The notes: a model not told the origin generated them from the sequence alone. A stretch of 64,000 nt of DNA from Propioniferax innocua (GCF_006716235.1 NZ_VFOR01000002.1:372001-436000); one strand, 5' to 3'. Positions 9,054 through 19,071 are shown, numbered from the stretch's first letter. Made by a program: numbers and translations.

Positions 9054-9179
9054 CCAGACCAAGCCAAGTGAGCCAGACCAAGCCAGACCAAGCCAAGTGA
9101 GCCAGACCAAGCCAGACCAAGCCAAGTGAGCCAGACCAAGCCAGACCAAGCCAAGTGAGCCAGACCAAGCCAGGCCAAG
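9054..9179. repeat. 29-bp tandem repeat array
   Basis: Three perfect 29-bp units at 9073-9101, 9102-9130 and 9131-9159, each made of two copies of CCAGACCAAG plus CCAAGTGAG. They are flanked by a shortened copy at 9054-9072 and a degenerate one from 9160. Units are directly abutting, so this is a minisatellite, not a CRISPR. On the minus strand the array stays open and would spell Trp/Leu/Gly-rich repeats, which I regard as non-coding. It lies in a ~610 base gene-free gap between the tRNA and ppx. Confidence 0.9.
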
Positions 9180-9251
9180 CCGAGTACGCCAAAGCATGCC
9201 GGGCCAAGCCAAATCAGATTGGCCAAATCGCCAACGCTCACCCCCCATTGA

Positions 9252-9341
9252 AAAAACATTGCGGTCAAGAGCTGTCCTCATCTGCATGCGACAAAGGCAT
9301 CATCGGCGGCATTGCGGTCAGATCTTGACCGCAATGTTTTT
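9252..9341. repeat. Inverted repeat with nested palindrome (AT-rich ends)
   Basis: A perfect 19-bp inverted repeat: left arm 9252-9270 and right arm 9323-9341, separated by 52 bases. A second partner of the right arm lies inside the spacer: 9310-9320 (CATTGCGGTCA) pairs perfectly with 9326-9336 across a 5-base loop. The element can therefore fold in two alternative hairpins. The T-run at 9337-9341 would follow the inner hairpin on the plus strand. A related copy of its right part lies at 39483-39508. Confidence 0.85.
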
Positions 9342-9353
9342 CTTTACGTGGGG

Positions 9354-9428
9354 CCCTCCGCCTCCCGCATGACGCCGTGGGCTTCGGCACAACACCCCTC
9401 CGCCTCCCACACGACCCCATGGGCTTCC
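9354..9428. repeat. Imperfect direct repeat, ~42-bp period
   Basis: Two copies beginning CCCTCCGCCTCCC, at 9354-9386 and 9396-9428, with clear similarity through GGGCTTC at their ends. No reading frame of interest. Part of the repeat-rich gap between the UAA tRNA and ppx. Confidence 0.7.
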
Positions 9429-9455
9429 CGTGTACCGTCCTGCTCCCCACTCACA

Positions 9456-9524
9456 GGTTGAGGCACTCGCAAAGTAACGGTTGAGGCACTCGCAAAGTAA
9501 CGGTTGAGGTGCTCGCAAAGTAAC
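9456..9524. repeat. 23-bp tandem repeat, three copies
   Basis: Three adjacent units at 9456-9478, 9479-9501 and 9502-9524; the first two are identical and the third differs at two positions. Unit starts GGTTGAGGCACTCGC. It lies ~40 bases beyond the ppx stop, in what would be the ppx 3' untranslated region. Confidence 0.9.
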
Positions 9525-9562
9525 GGTTAGCCCGGAACGGAGAAACTCGCCGTCAGGCGGTT

Positions 9563-10576
9563 TCACACCAGTTCGGCGGCCACGGCGTCCAAGATGTCGG
9601 TCTCGCTGACGATCAGCGGCACGCCGACCCGTTCAGCGATCCGCGAGCAGATCAATGCACCACCGGCGATCACCTGAGCCCGCAGGGGCGCCAGCGTCGG
9701 GACCGTCGTCAGTTCCTCCACGGTGGAGTCGATGATCCGGCTGCTCAGATGCTCCACGTCGGTGGGCAGAAGCATCGCACCGTGTACTCGAGCGCGGTCA
9801 TACGCGGTGAGGTCCAAGAACATGGCGGCCATCGATGTCGCCGTACCGGCCACCCCGACCCAGGTCCGAGCCTCATGCCAGGGAACATCACTGGCGTCGA
9901 GGATGCGATCCACATGGCCGATGGCTGCCCGCCGCTCGGCAGCCGTAGCCGGGTCCGATCTCAGGAATCGCTCCCGCATCCGAACCGCGCCGATATCCAC
10001 GGATGCGGCTCCCATGACCTGACCTGTCTGCTCTCCGACAACCAGTTCGGTCGACCCGCCACCGATGTCGGTGACAAGCACGGGCCCGGCATCGACATCC
10101 GCACGCCCCTTCAACGCTTCCAACGCCCCGGAGAACGAAAGTCGCGCTTCCTCCTCGCCGGAGATCACCTCGACGTCCACGCCCAGACGTTCCCGGACGC
10201 CCGCCTCGAACTCGGCACGATTCTGCACATCACGGCTCGCGCTCGTCGCGACGAACCTGAGCCGCTCAACGCCGGCGTCTTCGATCAGTTCGGCGTAACC
10301 ATCGATCGCTCGGAAGGTCCTGATCAGCGCATCCGGATGGAACATGCCGGTGGCATCCACTCCCTGCCCCAACCGGACCAGTTCAACGCGCCGATCCACC
10401 TCGATCAGACCGTCAGCAGCCTCCTGCTCGTTGTCCACCACTGCAGACACTCGCGGTGACGAGGCCCCGATCACGCCTTGTCCATGCTGCGACGAAGATC
10501 CCGAAGTCCTCGTCCCATCGGCGATGAGCAGCCGGATCGAATTGGTGCCGCAATCGATCACGGCCACCCGCGTCAT
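9563..10576 (-). CDS. ppx: Ppx/GppA family exopolyphosphatase
   Basis: 337 residues, the short two-domain actinobacterial form. The start carries the actin-like phosphate-1 motif VAVIDCGTNSIRLLIAD, and a second ATPase-fold signature VTDIGGGSTELVVG lies near residue 155. The family hydrolyses polyphosphate and/or the pentaphosphate alarmone pppGpp. It is the last gene of the run ftsB - DUF501 - ppx; its ATG overlaps the DUF501 stop by four bases (ATGA). The region after its stop is filled with short repeats. Confidence 0.92.
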   Translation of the reverse strand: MTRVAVIDCGTNSIRLLIADGTRTSGSSSQHGQGVIGASSPRVSAVVDNEQEAADGLIEVDRRVELVRLGQGVDATGMFHPDALIRTFRAIDGYAELIEDAGVERLRFVATSASRDVQNRAEFEAGVRERLGVDVEVISGEEEARLSFSGALEALKGRADVDAGPVLVTDIGGGSTELVVGEQTGQVMGAASVDIGAVRMRERFLRSDPATAAERRAAIGHVDRILDASDVPWHEARTWVGVAGTATSMAAMFLDLTAYDRARVHGAMLLPTDVEHLSSRIIDSTVEELTTVPTLAPLRAQVIAGGALICSRIAERVGVPLIVSETDILDAVAAELV

Positions 10577-11082
10577 GCATCACCTTCGGGGTTGCAGGGC
10601 TTGGCCCAGTACTCCCCCATCGCCTCCATGACCTCGTCGCCCAACGGATTGACGCCCGGCCCCTTGGCCAGAGCATGCCCCGCGAGCACATGGAGGCATT
10701 TGACGCGCGTCGGCATCCCACCGGCGCTGATCCCGTCGATCTCGGGCACGTCGCCCAGCTTCGCGCGGTCGGCCAGATAACTCTCGTGAGCCTCGGCATA
10801 AGCAGCGGCAAGCTCAGGTGACTCGGCGAGGCGCTCGTTCATCTCCACCATCACGCTCGCCGATTCCAATCGCGAACATGCAGCAGTCGCGCGCGGGCAG
10901 GTCAGGTAGTACGTCGTCGGGAACGGTGTTCCATTCGGCAGCCTCGGTTCAGTCGCCACCACATCCGGACGCCCGCACGGGCAACGATGCGCCACCCCGG
11001 CCACGCCACGCGGTGGACGCTGCAGCTGTCCCTCGATCGCCCGCTCGTCATCGGCGGACATCGGCTCCAACCCCGGGATCAT
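10573..11082 (-). CDS. DUF501 family protein
   Basis: 169 residues from the ATG at 11082, which follows the ftsB stop by one base and has a GGAGGG site ~9 bases upstream; an in-frame start at 11142 would lie inside ftsB. Three conserved cysteines fall in HRCPCGRP and YLTCPRA, and the motif GGMPTRVKCLHVLAGH is diagnostic of DUF501, which is nearly always found between ftsB and ppx in actinobacteria. Function unknown; the Cys/His content suggests metal binding. Confidence 0.9.
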   Translation of the reverse strand: MIPGLEPMSADDERAIEGQLQRPPRGVAGVAHRCPCGRPDVVATEPRLPNGTPFPTTYYLTCPRATAACSRLESASVMVEMNERLAESPELAAAYAEAHESYLADRAKLGDVPEIDGISAGGMPTRVKCLHVLAGHALAKGPGVNPLGDEVMEAMGEYWAKPCNPEGDA

Positions 11083-11083
11083 C

Positions 11084-11704
11084 TCAGTTTCCCTCCGTCG
11101 TGATCGGTGGACGCTCCCCCGGATCAACCTTGCCGCCCTCATCCTCGGGCTTCTGCGTGGGAGGCTGATCGGCGAAATTCACCGAGTCACTCATACGCTG
11201 ATACCAAGGTCCCCGCTCATCGGGAGCACGGGATCCGTCCGACCTGTCATCGATGCCCACGACTTCCCCGTCGGGCCCGATCACCCGGTACCCGGTATCA
11301 CCCGGAACCACCCAGCCCAGACGCGACCGTGCCTCGGCCGCCACGAAATCCGGGTCGTTCCAACGACGCAGATCGTCCTCCAACTCGGCGATCCGCTGCT
11401 GAGACTGCTCGATGCGGTGCCTATCGGCCGCCTTCTCCCTCTCGGTGCTGAAGTACACCCGCAACGACGAGGCATAGCTGAGGCCGAGGATCACCAGCAC
11501 CACCAGCATCAACAGGGTTCGGCGTGTCACGCCACCACGGTGTCGCGAGACAGCCCCCTCATCGTTCCCAGGGGCACGTTCAGCAGGGCGCTCCACCACC
11601 GGGTCAGCGGATGCGCGGGGGCGACGATTGGCCCGGGACCCGCCACGACCGGGCCCGGCTCCACTGCGAGGGTTCTTGCTGCGAGGGTTCTGGGGCCTGG
11701 ACAT
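11084..11704 (-). CDS. ftsB: FtsB/DivIC-like septum formation protein
   Basis: 206 residues from the ATG at 11704; a longer in-frame extension would run through the eno terminator. A basic, Arg/Pro-rich cytosolic N-terminus (~60 residues) precedes one membrane helix (LLMLVVLVILGLSYASSLRVY). A coiled coil (HRIEQSQQRIAELEDDLRRW) and the DivIC-type motif around EARSRLGWVVPGDTGYRV follow. FtsB bridges FtsL and FtsQ in the divisome. Gene order eno - ftsB - DUF501 - ppx is classical in actinobacteria. Confidence 0.9.
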   Translation of the reverse strand: MSRPQNPRSKNPRSGAGPGRGGSRANRRPRASADPVVERPAERAPGNDEGAVSRHRGGVTRRTLLMLVVLVILGLSYASSLRVYFSTEREKAADRHRIEQSQQRIAELEDDLRRWNDPDFVAAEARSRLGWVVPGDTGYRVIGPDGEVVGIDDRSDGSRAPDERGPWYQRMSDSVNFADQPPTQKPEDEGGKVDPGERPPITTEGN

Positions 11705-11791
11705 CGATGCCAGCGTACGGTGCCCACACAACGCTCCCCAGCAGGCTCGCCGCCCCAGCATCACCCCACAGGCAGGACCACCCCACCGAAC

Positions 11792-11829
11792 GTCAGCGGC
11801 GCCCCACCTCCCGGTGGGGCGCCGCTGAC
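11792..11829 (-). terminator. Hairpin terminator after eno
   Basis: Perfect 17-bp stem (11792-11808 with 11813-11829) and a 4-base loop, 14 bases beyond the eno stop. There is no good T-run on the minus strand, as often in actinobacteria. It separates eno from the ftsB start at 11704. Confidence 0.85.
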
Positions 11830-11843
11830 GGGTTCTTGTGTGG

Positions 11844-13160
<1,317 letters not shown>

Positions 13161-13784
13161 CTAGAGCTGCCCCTCCGCTGCCTGAACACTGGCCTCCAGC
13201 TCGCGCAGGGCATCGCGCAGGGCCTGCTCGGGATCGACGCCGCTCGCGTGGGCCCGCTCCACCAGCGTCAATGCCTCGGCACCGATCTCCTCGGCGGTGA
13301 TCGGCTCATCTGCCAACTCCACCGGAACCCTGTGCGACCTCGCCCGCGAGACAACCTTGGCCGCCCGCGTCATCGCCGACACCTGGTGCGGAATGCCGTC
13401 GAGCGAACTCGTTCGCCCCTTCTCTCGACGCTTGCGTTCCTCCCATGTGGCGTTCAGATCGTCAGGAACCTCATCATCGGAGAACACGTACGGGTGTCGT
13501 TCCACGAGTTTGTCGGTGATGCCCCGTGCCACATCATCGATGTCGAACCGCCCCTCGGTACGGGCGATCTCGGCGTGGAAATACACTTGGAGCAGAAGGT
13601 CACCGAGTTCCTCCCGCAGGTCGGCGTCGGTGCCAGCCTCGATGGCGTCGACCACCTCACCGGTCTCCTCGACCAAGTACCGGACGAGACTGCGATGGGT
13701 CTGCTTCGCGTCCCACGGGCATTCGACGCGCAACCGCGTCATGACCTCCGCGAGGCGCCGAAGTTCATCCACCGAGGAGGTCAC
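13161..13784 (-). CDS. mazG: MazG family nucleoside triphosphate pyrophosphohydrolase
   Basis: 207 residues if it starts at the GTG at 13784 (VTSSVDELRRLAEVM), overlapping the upstream gene's stop by 20 bases; a GTG at 13772 gives an 8-base overlap and is equally possible. The single MazG domain contains CPWDAKQTHRSLVRYLVEET, cut here to the signature ends CPWDAKQTH and EETGE, plus EELGDLLLQVYFHA with metal-binding Glu/Asp residues. The enzyme hydrolyses non-canonical or excess NTPs to NMP and pyrophosphate. Confidence 0.9.
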   Translation of the reverse strand: MTSSVDELRRLAEVMTRLRVECPWDAKQTHRSLVRYLVEETGEVVDAIEAGTDADLREELGDLLLQVYFHAEIARTEGRFDIDDVARGITDKLVERHPYVFSDDEVPDDLNATWEERKRREKGRTSSLDGIPHQVSAMTRAAKVVSRARSHRVPVELADEPITAEEIGAEALTLVERAHASGVDPEQALRDALRELEASVQAAEGQL

Positions 13785-14328
13785 GCCGTTCCGCCTGCTC
13801 CTCGAAGTGTTCCTGGAGACGGAGCATCGTCTGGGGCGAACGCACCGAGAGCGAACCACCGGCCGCGAAGTAACCGTTCGCGTCGAGTGATCCGTAACGC
13901 GGGTTCACCTGCACATCAACCTCATCGGCAATGCGGGCGTACTCGGCCGGCGGCACCTGCTGCTGGACGGCCTTGCTGAACAGATCATCCTTCAGCACCT
14001 CACCAGCTTGGGGGTCCATCACCAGCTGAGCGGGAACTCCCTGCTGCAGAAGCGCCCCCATGAGCTGCTCGTCAGTGGCCTCCATGCCGAACTCCGCAGC
14101 CACCTTCTGTGCGATGGCGTTGTCAACGGTCACGGTCACGACATAGACGGGCGTGAACATCTCGCTCCCCACCGCTGCGTTGAGATTGTCGGTGCGCTCC
14201 TGGACGTCTTGGACGCTGTAGGTCTCACCGTCGATGGTGGCGGCATCCTGCGGGGCACCACAGCCGGTCACCACCAGCGCCGACGCCGCGATTCCCACCG
14301 CCAGCAGACGCTTCGCCCTCGTCGTCAT
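13765..14328 (-). CDS. SurA N-terminal-like lipoprotein (peptidyl-prolyl isomerase chaperone type)
   Basis: 187 residues from the ATG at 14328; an alternative ATG at 14370 would lengthen the n-region. A lipoprotein signal is clear: TTRAKRLLAVG, a hydrophobic core, then the lipobox VVTGC. The mature protein resembles the SurA-like N-terminal chaperone domain found between mfd and mazG in many actinobacteria, but no parvulin PPIase domain follows, so an enzymatic role is not supported. Probably surface-anchored by lipid. Translationally linked to mazG by overlap. Confidence 0.78.
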   Translation of the reverse strand: MTTRAKRLLAVGIAASALVVTGCGAPQDAATIDGETYSVQDVQERTDNLNAAVGSEMFTPVYVVTVTVDNAIAQKVAAEFGMEATDEQLMGALLQQGVPAQLVMDPQAGEVLKDDLFSKAVQQQVPPAEYARIADEVDVQVNPRYGSLDANGYFAAGGSLSVRSPQTMLRLQEHFEEQAERRDLLGG

Positions 14329-14506
14329 CCTCGCCACTGCCACACCTCTCGCCGCTCGCTGCATCTTCACGTGCCCTGCGCATTTCTTCGCCGGGAATCC
14401 CCCGGCAGCGTACCTGAGACGGCCTGCGCTTCACGGCACGCCACAGGAACAACCACATCCTCCACCGCAGGAAAGTCGGTCGAGCAGGCTCCGCTCCACA
14501 GCCGCA

Positions 14507-17500
14507 TCAGGTGAAGATCTGGCCCACCACGTCGCGGCACCACGCGACCACATCCCCATCTGGTCCAAGGTCTGACGCCGAGGGCTTGGGCACCAGGACC
14601 ACATCGCCTTTCACCACACTCCCCGGGTACAGCCGTTGGAGCCGCAGCACCCGCGATTCGGGCAGATCATGCGGAGCGAAACGGAATGCCCGACCAGTGG
14701 CGACGATCTCGTGGAGACCAACGGTGCGTGCCGCGTTCCGCAGATGTGCCACGTCGAGCAGTTTGCGGGCCGGATCGGGCAGTGCCCCGTAACGGTCGGC
14801 CATCTCTGCGGCCACCGCATCGACGTCCTCATCGCTGCGCACCTCGGCCAGCCGCTTGTACATCTCCAGTCGCAGCCGCTCGGACTCCACATAGTCGGTC
14901 GGCAAGTGTGCCTCGGTGGGCACCTCGATGCGCATCGGAACCTCGGGTTCGACACCATCGGCATCATCGCGGTACTCGGTGACGGCCTCGCCGACCAATC
15001 GGATGTACAGGTCGAAGCCCACGTCGGCGATGTGCCCGGACTGTTGGCCGCCGAGCAGATTGCCCGCACCACGCAGTTCGAGGTCCTTCATCGCGATCTG
15101 CATGCCCGCGCCCAGGTCGGTGTGCGCGGCGAGCGTCGACAGACGATCGTGAGCGGCCTCGGTGAGGGGTTTGTCCGGCGGGTACAGGAAGTAGGCGTAG
15201 CCGCGTTCCCGGGAACGTCCGACGCGCCCGCGCAGCTGGTGCAGCTGCGACAGCCCCATCACATCGGCCCGCTCGATGATGAGGGTGTTGGCCGTGGAGA
15301 TGTCGAGCCCGGCCTCGACGATCGTGGTGCACACCAGCACATCGGCCCGCCGTTCGACGAAATCGAGCATGACGCTCTCGAGCTGCGCCTCCCCCATCTG
15401 ACCATGCGCGGTCATCACCCGTGCCTCCGGCACGAGTTCGGCGATCCGTTGTGCGGCACGATCGATGCTCTCCACGCGGTTGTGGATGTAGAACACCTGC
15501 CCCTCCCGCAGCAGTTCACGGCGGATGGCCGCCCCGACCTGGGCGGCGTCGTAGGGTCCGGCGAACGTCAGAACCGGGTGCCGTTCCTCAGGTGGGGTGG
15601 AGATCGTCGACATCTCACGGATCCCTGTGACGGCCATCTCCAACGTGCGTGGGATCGGCGTCGCCGACATCGACAGGACGTCCACATCAACGCGCAGCTT
15701 CTTCAACGCCTCCTTGTGCTCGACCCCGAACCGCTGCTCCTCGTCGATGATCACCAAACCCAGATCGGGGAACGAGACCTCCCCGCTGAGCAGCCGGTGC
15801 GTCCCCACCACCACATCGATCCGACCAGCCGCCACATCGTCCTTGACGCGGTCGGCCTCCTTCGGCGTCTGGAAACGGGAGAGCTGCCCGACTCGCACGG
15901 GGAATCCCGCGTAACGCTCGGCGAAGGTGGAGGCATGCTGCTGCACCAGGATCGTGGTCGGCACCAGCACCGCCACCTGTTTACCGTCCTGGACGGCCTT
16001 GAACGCCGCCCGGACCGCGATCTCGGTCTTGCCATAACCCACGTCCCCGCAGATGAGGCGGTCCATGGGCACGACCCGCTCCATGTCGCGCTTCACGTCC
16101 TCGATGCACGCGAGCTGGTCGGGTGTCTCCACATGCGCGAAGGAGTCCTCCAGCTCGCGTTGCCACGGGTTGTCAGGCCCGAAGGCATGCCCCTTGGTGG
16201 CCTGCCGGGCGGCGTAGAGCTTGATCAGCTCCGCGGCGATCTCCTTGACCGCTCGACGTGCCCGACTCTTGCGTCTGGCCCAGTCGCCGCCACCCATCTT
16301 GTCGAGGGTCGGTGCCTCGCCACCCACGTAGCGGGTGACCTGGTCGAGTTGATCCATCGGGACGAACAGGCGGTCCCCCGGTTGCCCCCGCTTGCTCGGC
16401 GCGTACTCGATGATGAGGTATTCGCGGGTGCCTGCCGAGGTGGTGCGTTGAATCATCTCCACGTAACGGCCCACACCGTGCTGCTCGTGGACGACCGGAT
16501 CTCCGGCCTCCAGCTCCAGCGGATCCACCTGGTTTCGACGCCGGGACGGCATACGGCGGCGCCGGGTGTCCACGGTCTTGCGTCCGGAGAGATCACCACT
16601 GCCGAACACCGCCACCTTGGGTCCATCGAGGCGGAATCCGCTCGCCACCTCACCGAGTGCGATCGTCAACACCTCGGGCTGCGGTGGTCTGTTGAGCTGG
16701 GCCACCGCCCGGCTGGGAATGTCGTGATCGGAGCACACCTCGACCAGACGCTTCACCAACCCCTTGCCCTCGGCGATCATCACCACACGCCACCCCTCGG
16801 CGAGCGCCTTGGTGATGTCAGCCATCGCGGCGTCGGCATCACCGCGCCAAGACTCGGTGGGGCGTGCATCGACGCGGAGGTGGTTCACCACGAATGCATG
16901 ATTGTGCCCGTCCGAGGTGTTGTGTCCGTCCGAGATGTTGTGTCCATCTGAGGTGTCATGGACGGTGGAGGTGTTCTCCCCACCGGCGTCCGACCCACCG
17001 GATGCGTCGTCCTCTCCTGCTCCGAACTGGCTGAACGTCCACCACACCTGACCGCGTTCCTGCGCGGTGAACCGCACATCGTCCAAGCTGCGGTAAGCGC
17101 TGGATCCGAGGTCGATCGGGGCCTGCCCTCCTCCAGCCGCGGCCTTCCACGAGGCGTGCAGGAACTCCGAGCTGGTCCGCACCAGATCCTCGGCACGTGT
17201 CCGGGCCAGTTCGGGATCGGCGATTATCACCATGGTGTCGACCGGCAGGGTCTCGACAAGGAGCTCCATCCGGTCGCAGAGCACCGCGCTCAACGACTCC
17301 ATGCCCTCCACGTACTGCCCATCGGCGATGCGTTCACACATCTCGGCCAGGTCGGCGTGTTCGGCCCCCACGGCGAGAGCGCGTTCTCGCACGGCGTCGG
17401 TGATGAGGATCTCTCGGCACGGGTCTGCGGTGACCCGCTCGATGGTTTCATCCCCCGAGCGCTGATCGGCGACGGTGAACGGACGGATCTCCTCGATCGT

Positions 17501-18106
17501 GTCGCCGAAGAAATCGATGCGCACCGCGTGATCGGCCGTCGGCGGGAACACATCAAGAATCCCTCCACGTACGGCGAACTGGCCCCGACGCTCCACGAGG
17601 TCGACACGGTGGTAGGCCGCCGCAGCGAGGGCTTCGACCAATTGGTCGAGTTCGTGTTCCTCACCGGTTGCCAAGGTCACCGGCTGCAGGTCACAGAGCC
17701 CCGCAGCCTGGGGTTGGATCACGGCGCGGATCGGCGCCACCACGATGCGGGGCGCAGGTCGTGCGTCCTTGCCGGCAACTCTGCGAAGCACTTCGAGACG
17801 CCGACCGACTGTGTCCGAGCGAGGGCTCAAGCGTTCGTGCGGCAGCGTCTCCCACGCGGGATAGTAGGCCACATCGTCCTCACCCAGGATGGACGCGAGC
17901 GTCGAGGTCATCTGCTCGGCTTCGCGGTAGGTCGAGGTGACCAGCAGAACCGGGCGGATCTCCGAGAGCGCGGCCGTCACGAACGGCTGCAGCGTCTGCG
18001 GCAGCACGATGTCAGTGGGTGTGGGGTGTTTCAACCGTGCCGACGCGCATGCATCGGCTATCACGGCGTCGGACGCGACGAGTTTCACCAGTCCCGGCAA
18101 GCTCAC
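14507..18106 (-). CDS. mfd: Transcription-repair coupling factor
   Basis: 1199 residues from a GTG. Mfd displaces stalled RNA polymerase and recruits UvrA. Domains in order: UvrB-like N-terminal module (to ~360), a variable linker, the RNA-polymerase-interacting CarD-like domain (from DPVVHEQHGVGRYVEM, ~535), translocase lobes with Walker A GDVGYGKTE (~685), DEEQ box (~785), motif VI region QLRGRVGRSRERGYAYF (~960), and the C-terminal TRCF domain. Odd feature: an imperfect His/Asn/Asp-rich hexapeptide repeat (SDGHNT/I) near residues 380-400, absent from the family core. A divergent gene starts 185 bases away. Confidence 0.96.
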   Translation of the reverse strand: MSLPGLVKLVASDAVIADACASARLKHPTPTDIVLPQTLQPFVTAALSEIRPVLLVTSTYREAEQMTSTLASILGEDDVAYYPAWETLPHERLSPRSDTVGRRLEVLRRVAGKDARPAPRIVVAPIRAVIQPQAAGLCDLQPVTLATGEEHELDQLVEALAAAAYHRVDLVERRGQFAVRGGILDVFPPTADHAVRIDFFGDTIEEIRPFTVADQRSGDETIERVTADPCREILITDAVRERALAVGAEHADLAEMCERIADGQYVEGMESLSAVLCDRMELLVETLPVDTMVIIADPELARTRAEDLVRTSSEFLHASWKAAAGGGQAPIDLGSSAYRSLDDVRFTAQERGQVWWTFSQFGAGEDDASGGSDAGGENTSTVHDTSDGHNISDGHNTSDGHNHAFVVNHLRVDARPTESWRGDADAAMADITKALAEGWRVVMIAEGKGLVKRLVEVCSDHDIPSRAVAQLNRPPQPEVLTIALGEVASGFRLDGPKVAVFGSGDLSGRKTVDTRRRRMPSRRRNQVDPLELEAGDPVVHEQHGVGRYVEMIQRTTSAGTREYLIIEYAPSKRGQPGDRLFVPMDQLDQVTRYVGGEAPTLDKMGGGDWARRKSRARRAVKEIAAELIKLYAARQATKGHAFGPDNPWQRELEDSFAHVETPDQLACIEDVKRDMERVVPMDRLICGDVGYGKTEIAVRAAFKAVQDGKQVAVLVPTTILVQQHASTFAERYAGFPVRVGQLSRFQTPKEADRVKDDVAAGRIDVVVGTHRLLSGEVSFPDLGLVIIDEEQRFGVEHKEALKKLRVDVDVLSMSATPIPRTLEMAVTGIREMSTISTPPEERHPVLTFAGPYDAAQVGAAIRRELLREGQVFYIHNRVESIDRAAQRIAELVPEARVMTAHGQMGEAQLESVMLDFVERRADVLVCTTIVEAGLDISTANTLIIERADVMGLSQLHQLRGRVGRSRERGYAYFLYPPDKPLTEAAHDRLSTLAAHTDLGAGMQIAMKDLELRGAGNLLGGQQSGHIADVGFDLYIRLVGEAVTEYRDDADGVEPEVPMRIEVPTEAHLPTDYVESERLRLEMYKRLAEVRSDEDVDAVAAEMADRYGALPDPARKLLDVAHLRNAARTVGLHEIVATGRAFRFAPHDLPESRVLRLQRLYPGSVVKGDVVLVPKPSASDLGPDGDVVAWCRDVVGQIFT
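16903..16956. repeat. 18-bp tandem repeat inside mfd
   Basis: Three in-frame 18-bp units (16903-16920, 16921-16938, 16939-16956) with two to four differences, encoding a His-rich hexapeptide repeat in a linker of Mfd. Unit length is a multiple of three, so copy-number change would not break the frame. Confidence 0.85.
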
Positions 18107-18290
18107 CGGGCCACCCTAGTCCACGACCCGGAACCACCGTTCCAATGCCCGTGACCGAAGCGCTCATCGGTTCTGCATTCATCCACCGCCTGTCCACCGC
18201 CCCGCTCCAGTGCACGTCATCGACATCGGTGACAATCACTGGAGTGGGCGTTTGATGCCCCGGCACCACACGAGCCACCTCGGAGGTTTG

Positions 18291-19016
18291 ATGGATCGGA
18301 CGAATCGGCTGGCGATCGCCGCGATAACGGCCTTCGCCACCCTGCTGGTGCTCCTCACCAACGCTTCCGGGGTGGTTCCCACCCCACCGAGATCGACGCC
18401 CCTCACCCCAGATGGCCCGGCGGCCACGGACTCCGGGTGCCACATCGGGTTCAGCGCCGTGGGCGCATCGTTCACGCAGGGCAACGCCTGGAATCCCATG
18501 GGGACGCGTCTGCCCGACACCGGGCTCGATGGCTCCTCATGGGCGTATTGGACCGATGCCGACCCGGATCTGGAACTGGAAGGGGGCTGGGCACTCGCGG
18601 GGCAGACCACCGGTGACGTCGCGCGGCATCTGCGCCCCGAATGGTTCCCCGAAGGCACCCATCTGGTGATCCTGCTGGGCACCAACGACGTGGAGCAGCG
18701 CACCCCCACCGATGAGATCGCGCCACATCTGGACCACATCGCCGACACCGCCGGTGTCCCTGCCGAAAAGGTGTTGCTCGTTCTGCTGCCGCCCAACAAT
18801 CAGGCCCCGGGGGCGACGAGGGATCTCAACGCGGAGCTGACGCAGATCGCGACCGAACGTGAATGGGCTCTGCTGGACGTGGGCACCGCCATGGGTGACG
18901 GGCAGGGGTGGTTCCGAGAGGGCGCCACCAGCGACGGCACGCACCTGACCGAACCGTGGGCCAGGTTCCTGGGAGAATCGGTGGCTGCGGCTCTCCGAGC
19001 AGAACACTGCGGGTGA
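18291..19016 (+). CDS. Exported SGNH-hydrolase-like protein
   Basis: 241 residues from the ATG at 18291, preceded by GGAGG at 18282-18286; an in-frame ATG at 18210 has no comparable site. An N-terminal signal or anchor helix (LAIAAITAFATLLVLLTNASG) is followed by an SGNH/GDSL-like domain: block I GASFTQG, block III LLGTNDVEQ, and block V DGTHLTEPW, giving the expected Ser, Asn and Asp/His residues. Likely an envelope esterase or acyltransferase-like enzyme; substrate unknown. The next gene encodes a longer paralogue. Confidence 0.8.
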   Translation: MDRTNRLAIAAITAFATLLVLLTNASGVVPTPPRSTPLTPDGPAATDSGCHIGFSAVGASFTQGNAWNPMGTRLPDTGLDGSSWAYWTDADPDLELEGGWALAGQTTGDVARHLRPEWFPEGTHLVILLGTNDVEQRTPTDEIAPHLDHIADTAGVPAEKVLLVLLPPNNQAPGATRDLNAELTQIATEREWALLDVGTAMGDGQGWFREGATSDGTHLTEPWARFLGESVAAALRAEHCG

Positions 19017-19029
19017 GGACGCCACTCGC

Positions 19030-19071
19030 CGGTCCCTTCATCACACGCACCGGTCCCCTCATCACACGCGT
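19030..19071. repeat. 21-bp tandem repeat between the two SGNH genes
   Basis: Two 21-bp units (19030-19050 and 19051-19071) starting CGGTCCC and sharing TCATCACACGC, with a decayed third unit after them. Lies in the ~140 base gap between the two exported SGNH-like genes. Confidence 0.75.

Noticed and set aside
9054-9179. Possible CRISPR array
   Set aside because: Units abut directly with no unique spacers, and no cas genes are present in the window.
8969-9287. Minus-strand open frames encoding Trp/Leu/Gly/Ser repeats
   Set aside because: They are direct translations of the 29-bp minisatellite, open in several frames, with no ribosome-binding site or homology.
14636-16951. 771-codon plus-strand open frame opposite mfd
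   Set aside because: High-GC antisense shadow; Mfd motifs on the other strand are unambiguous.
18204-18245. 8-bp inverted repeat (CTCCAGTG/CACTGGAG) between mfd and the SGNH gene
   Set aside because: Short arms with a 26-base spacer; too weak to call an operator without conservation data.
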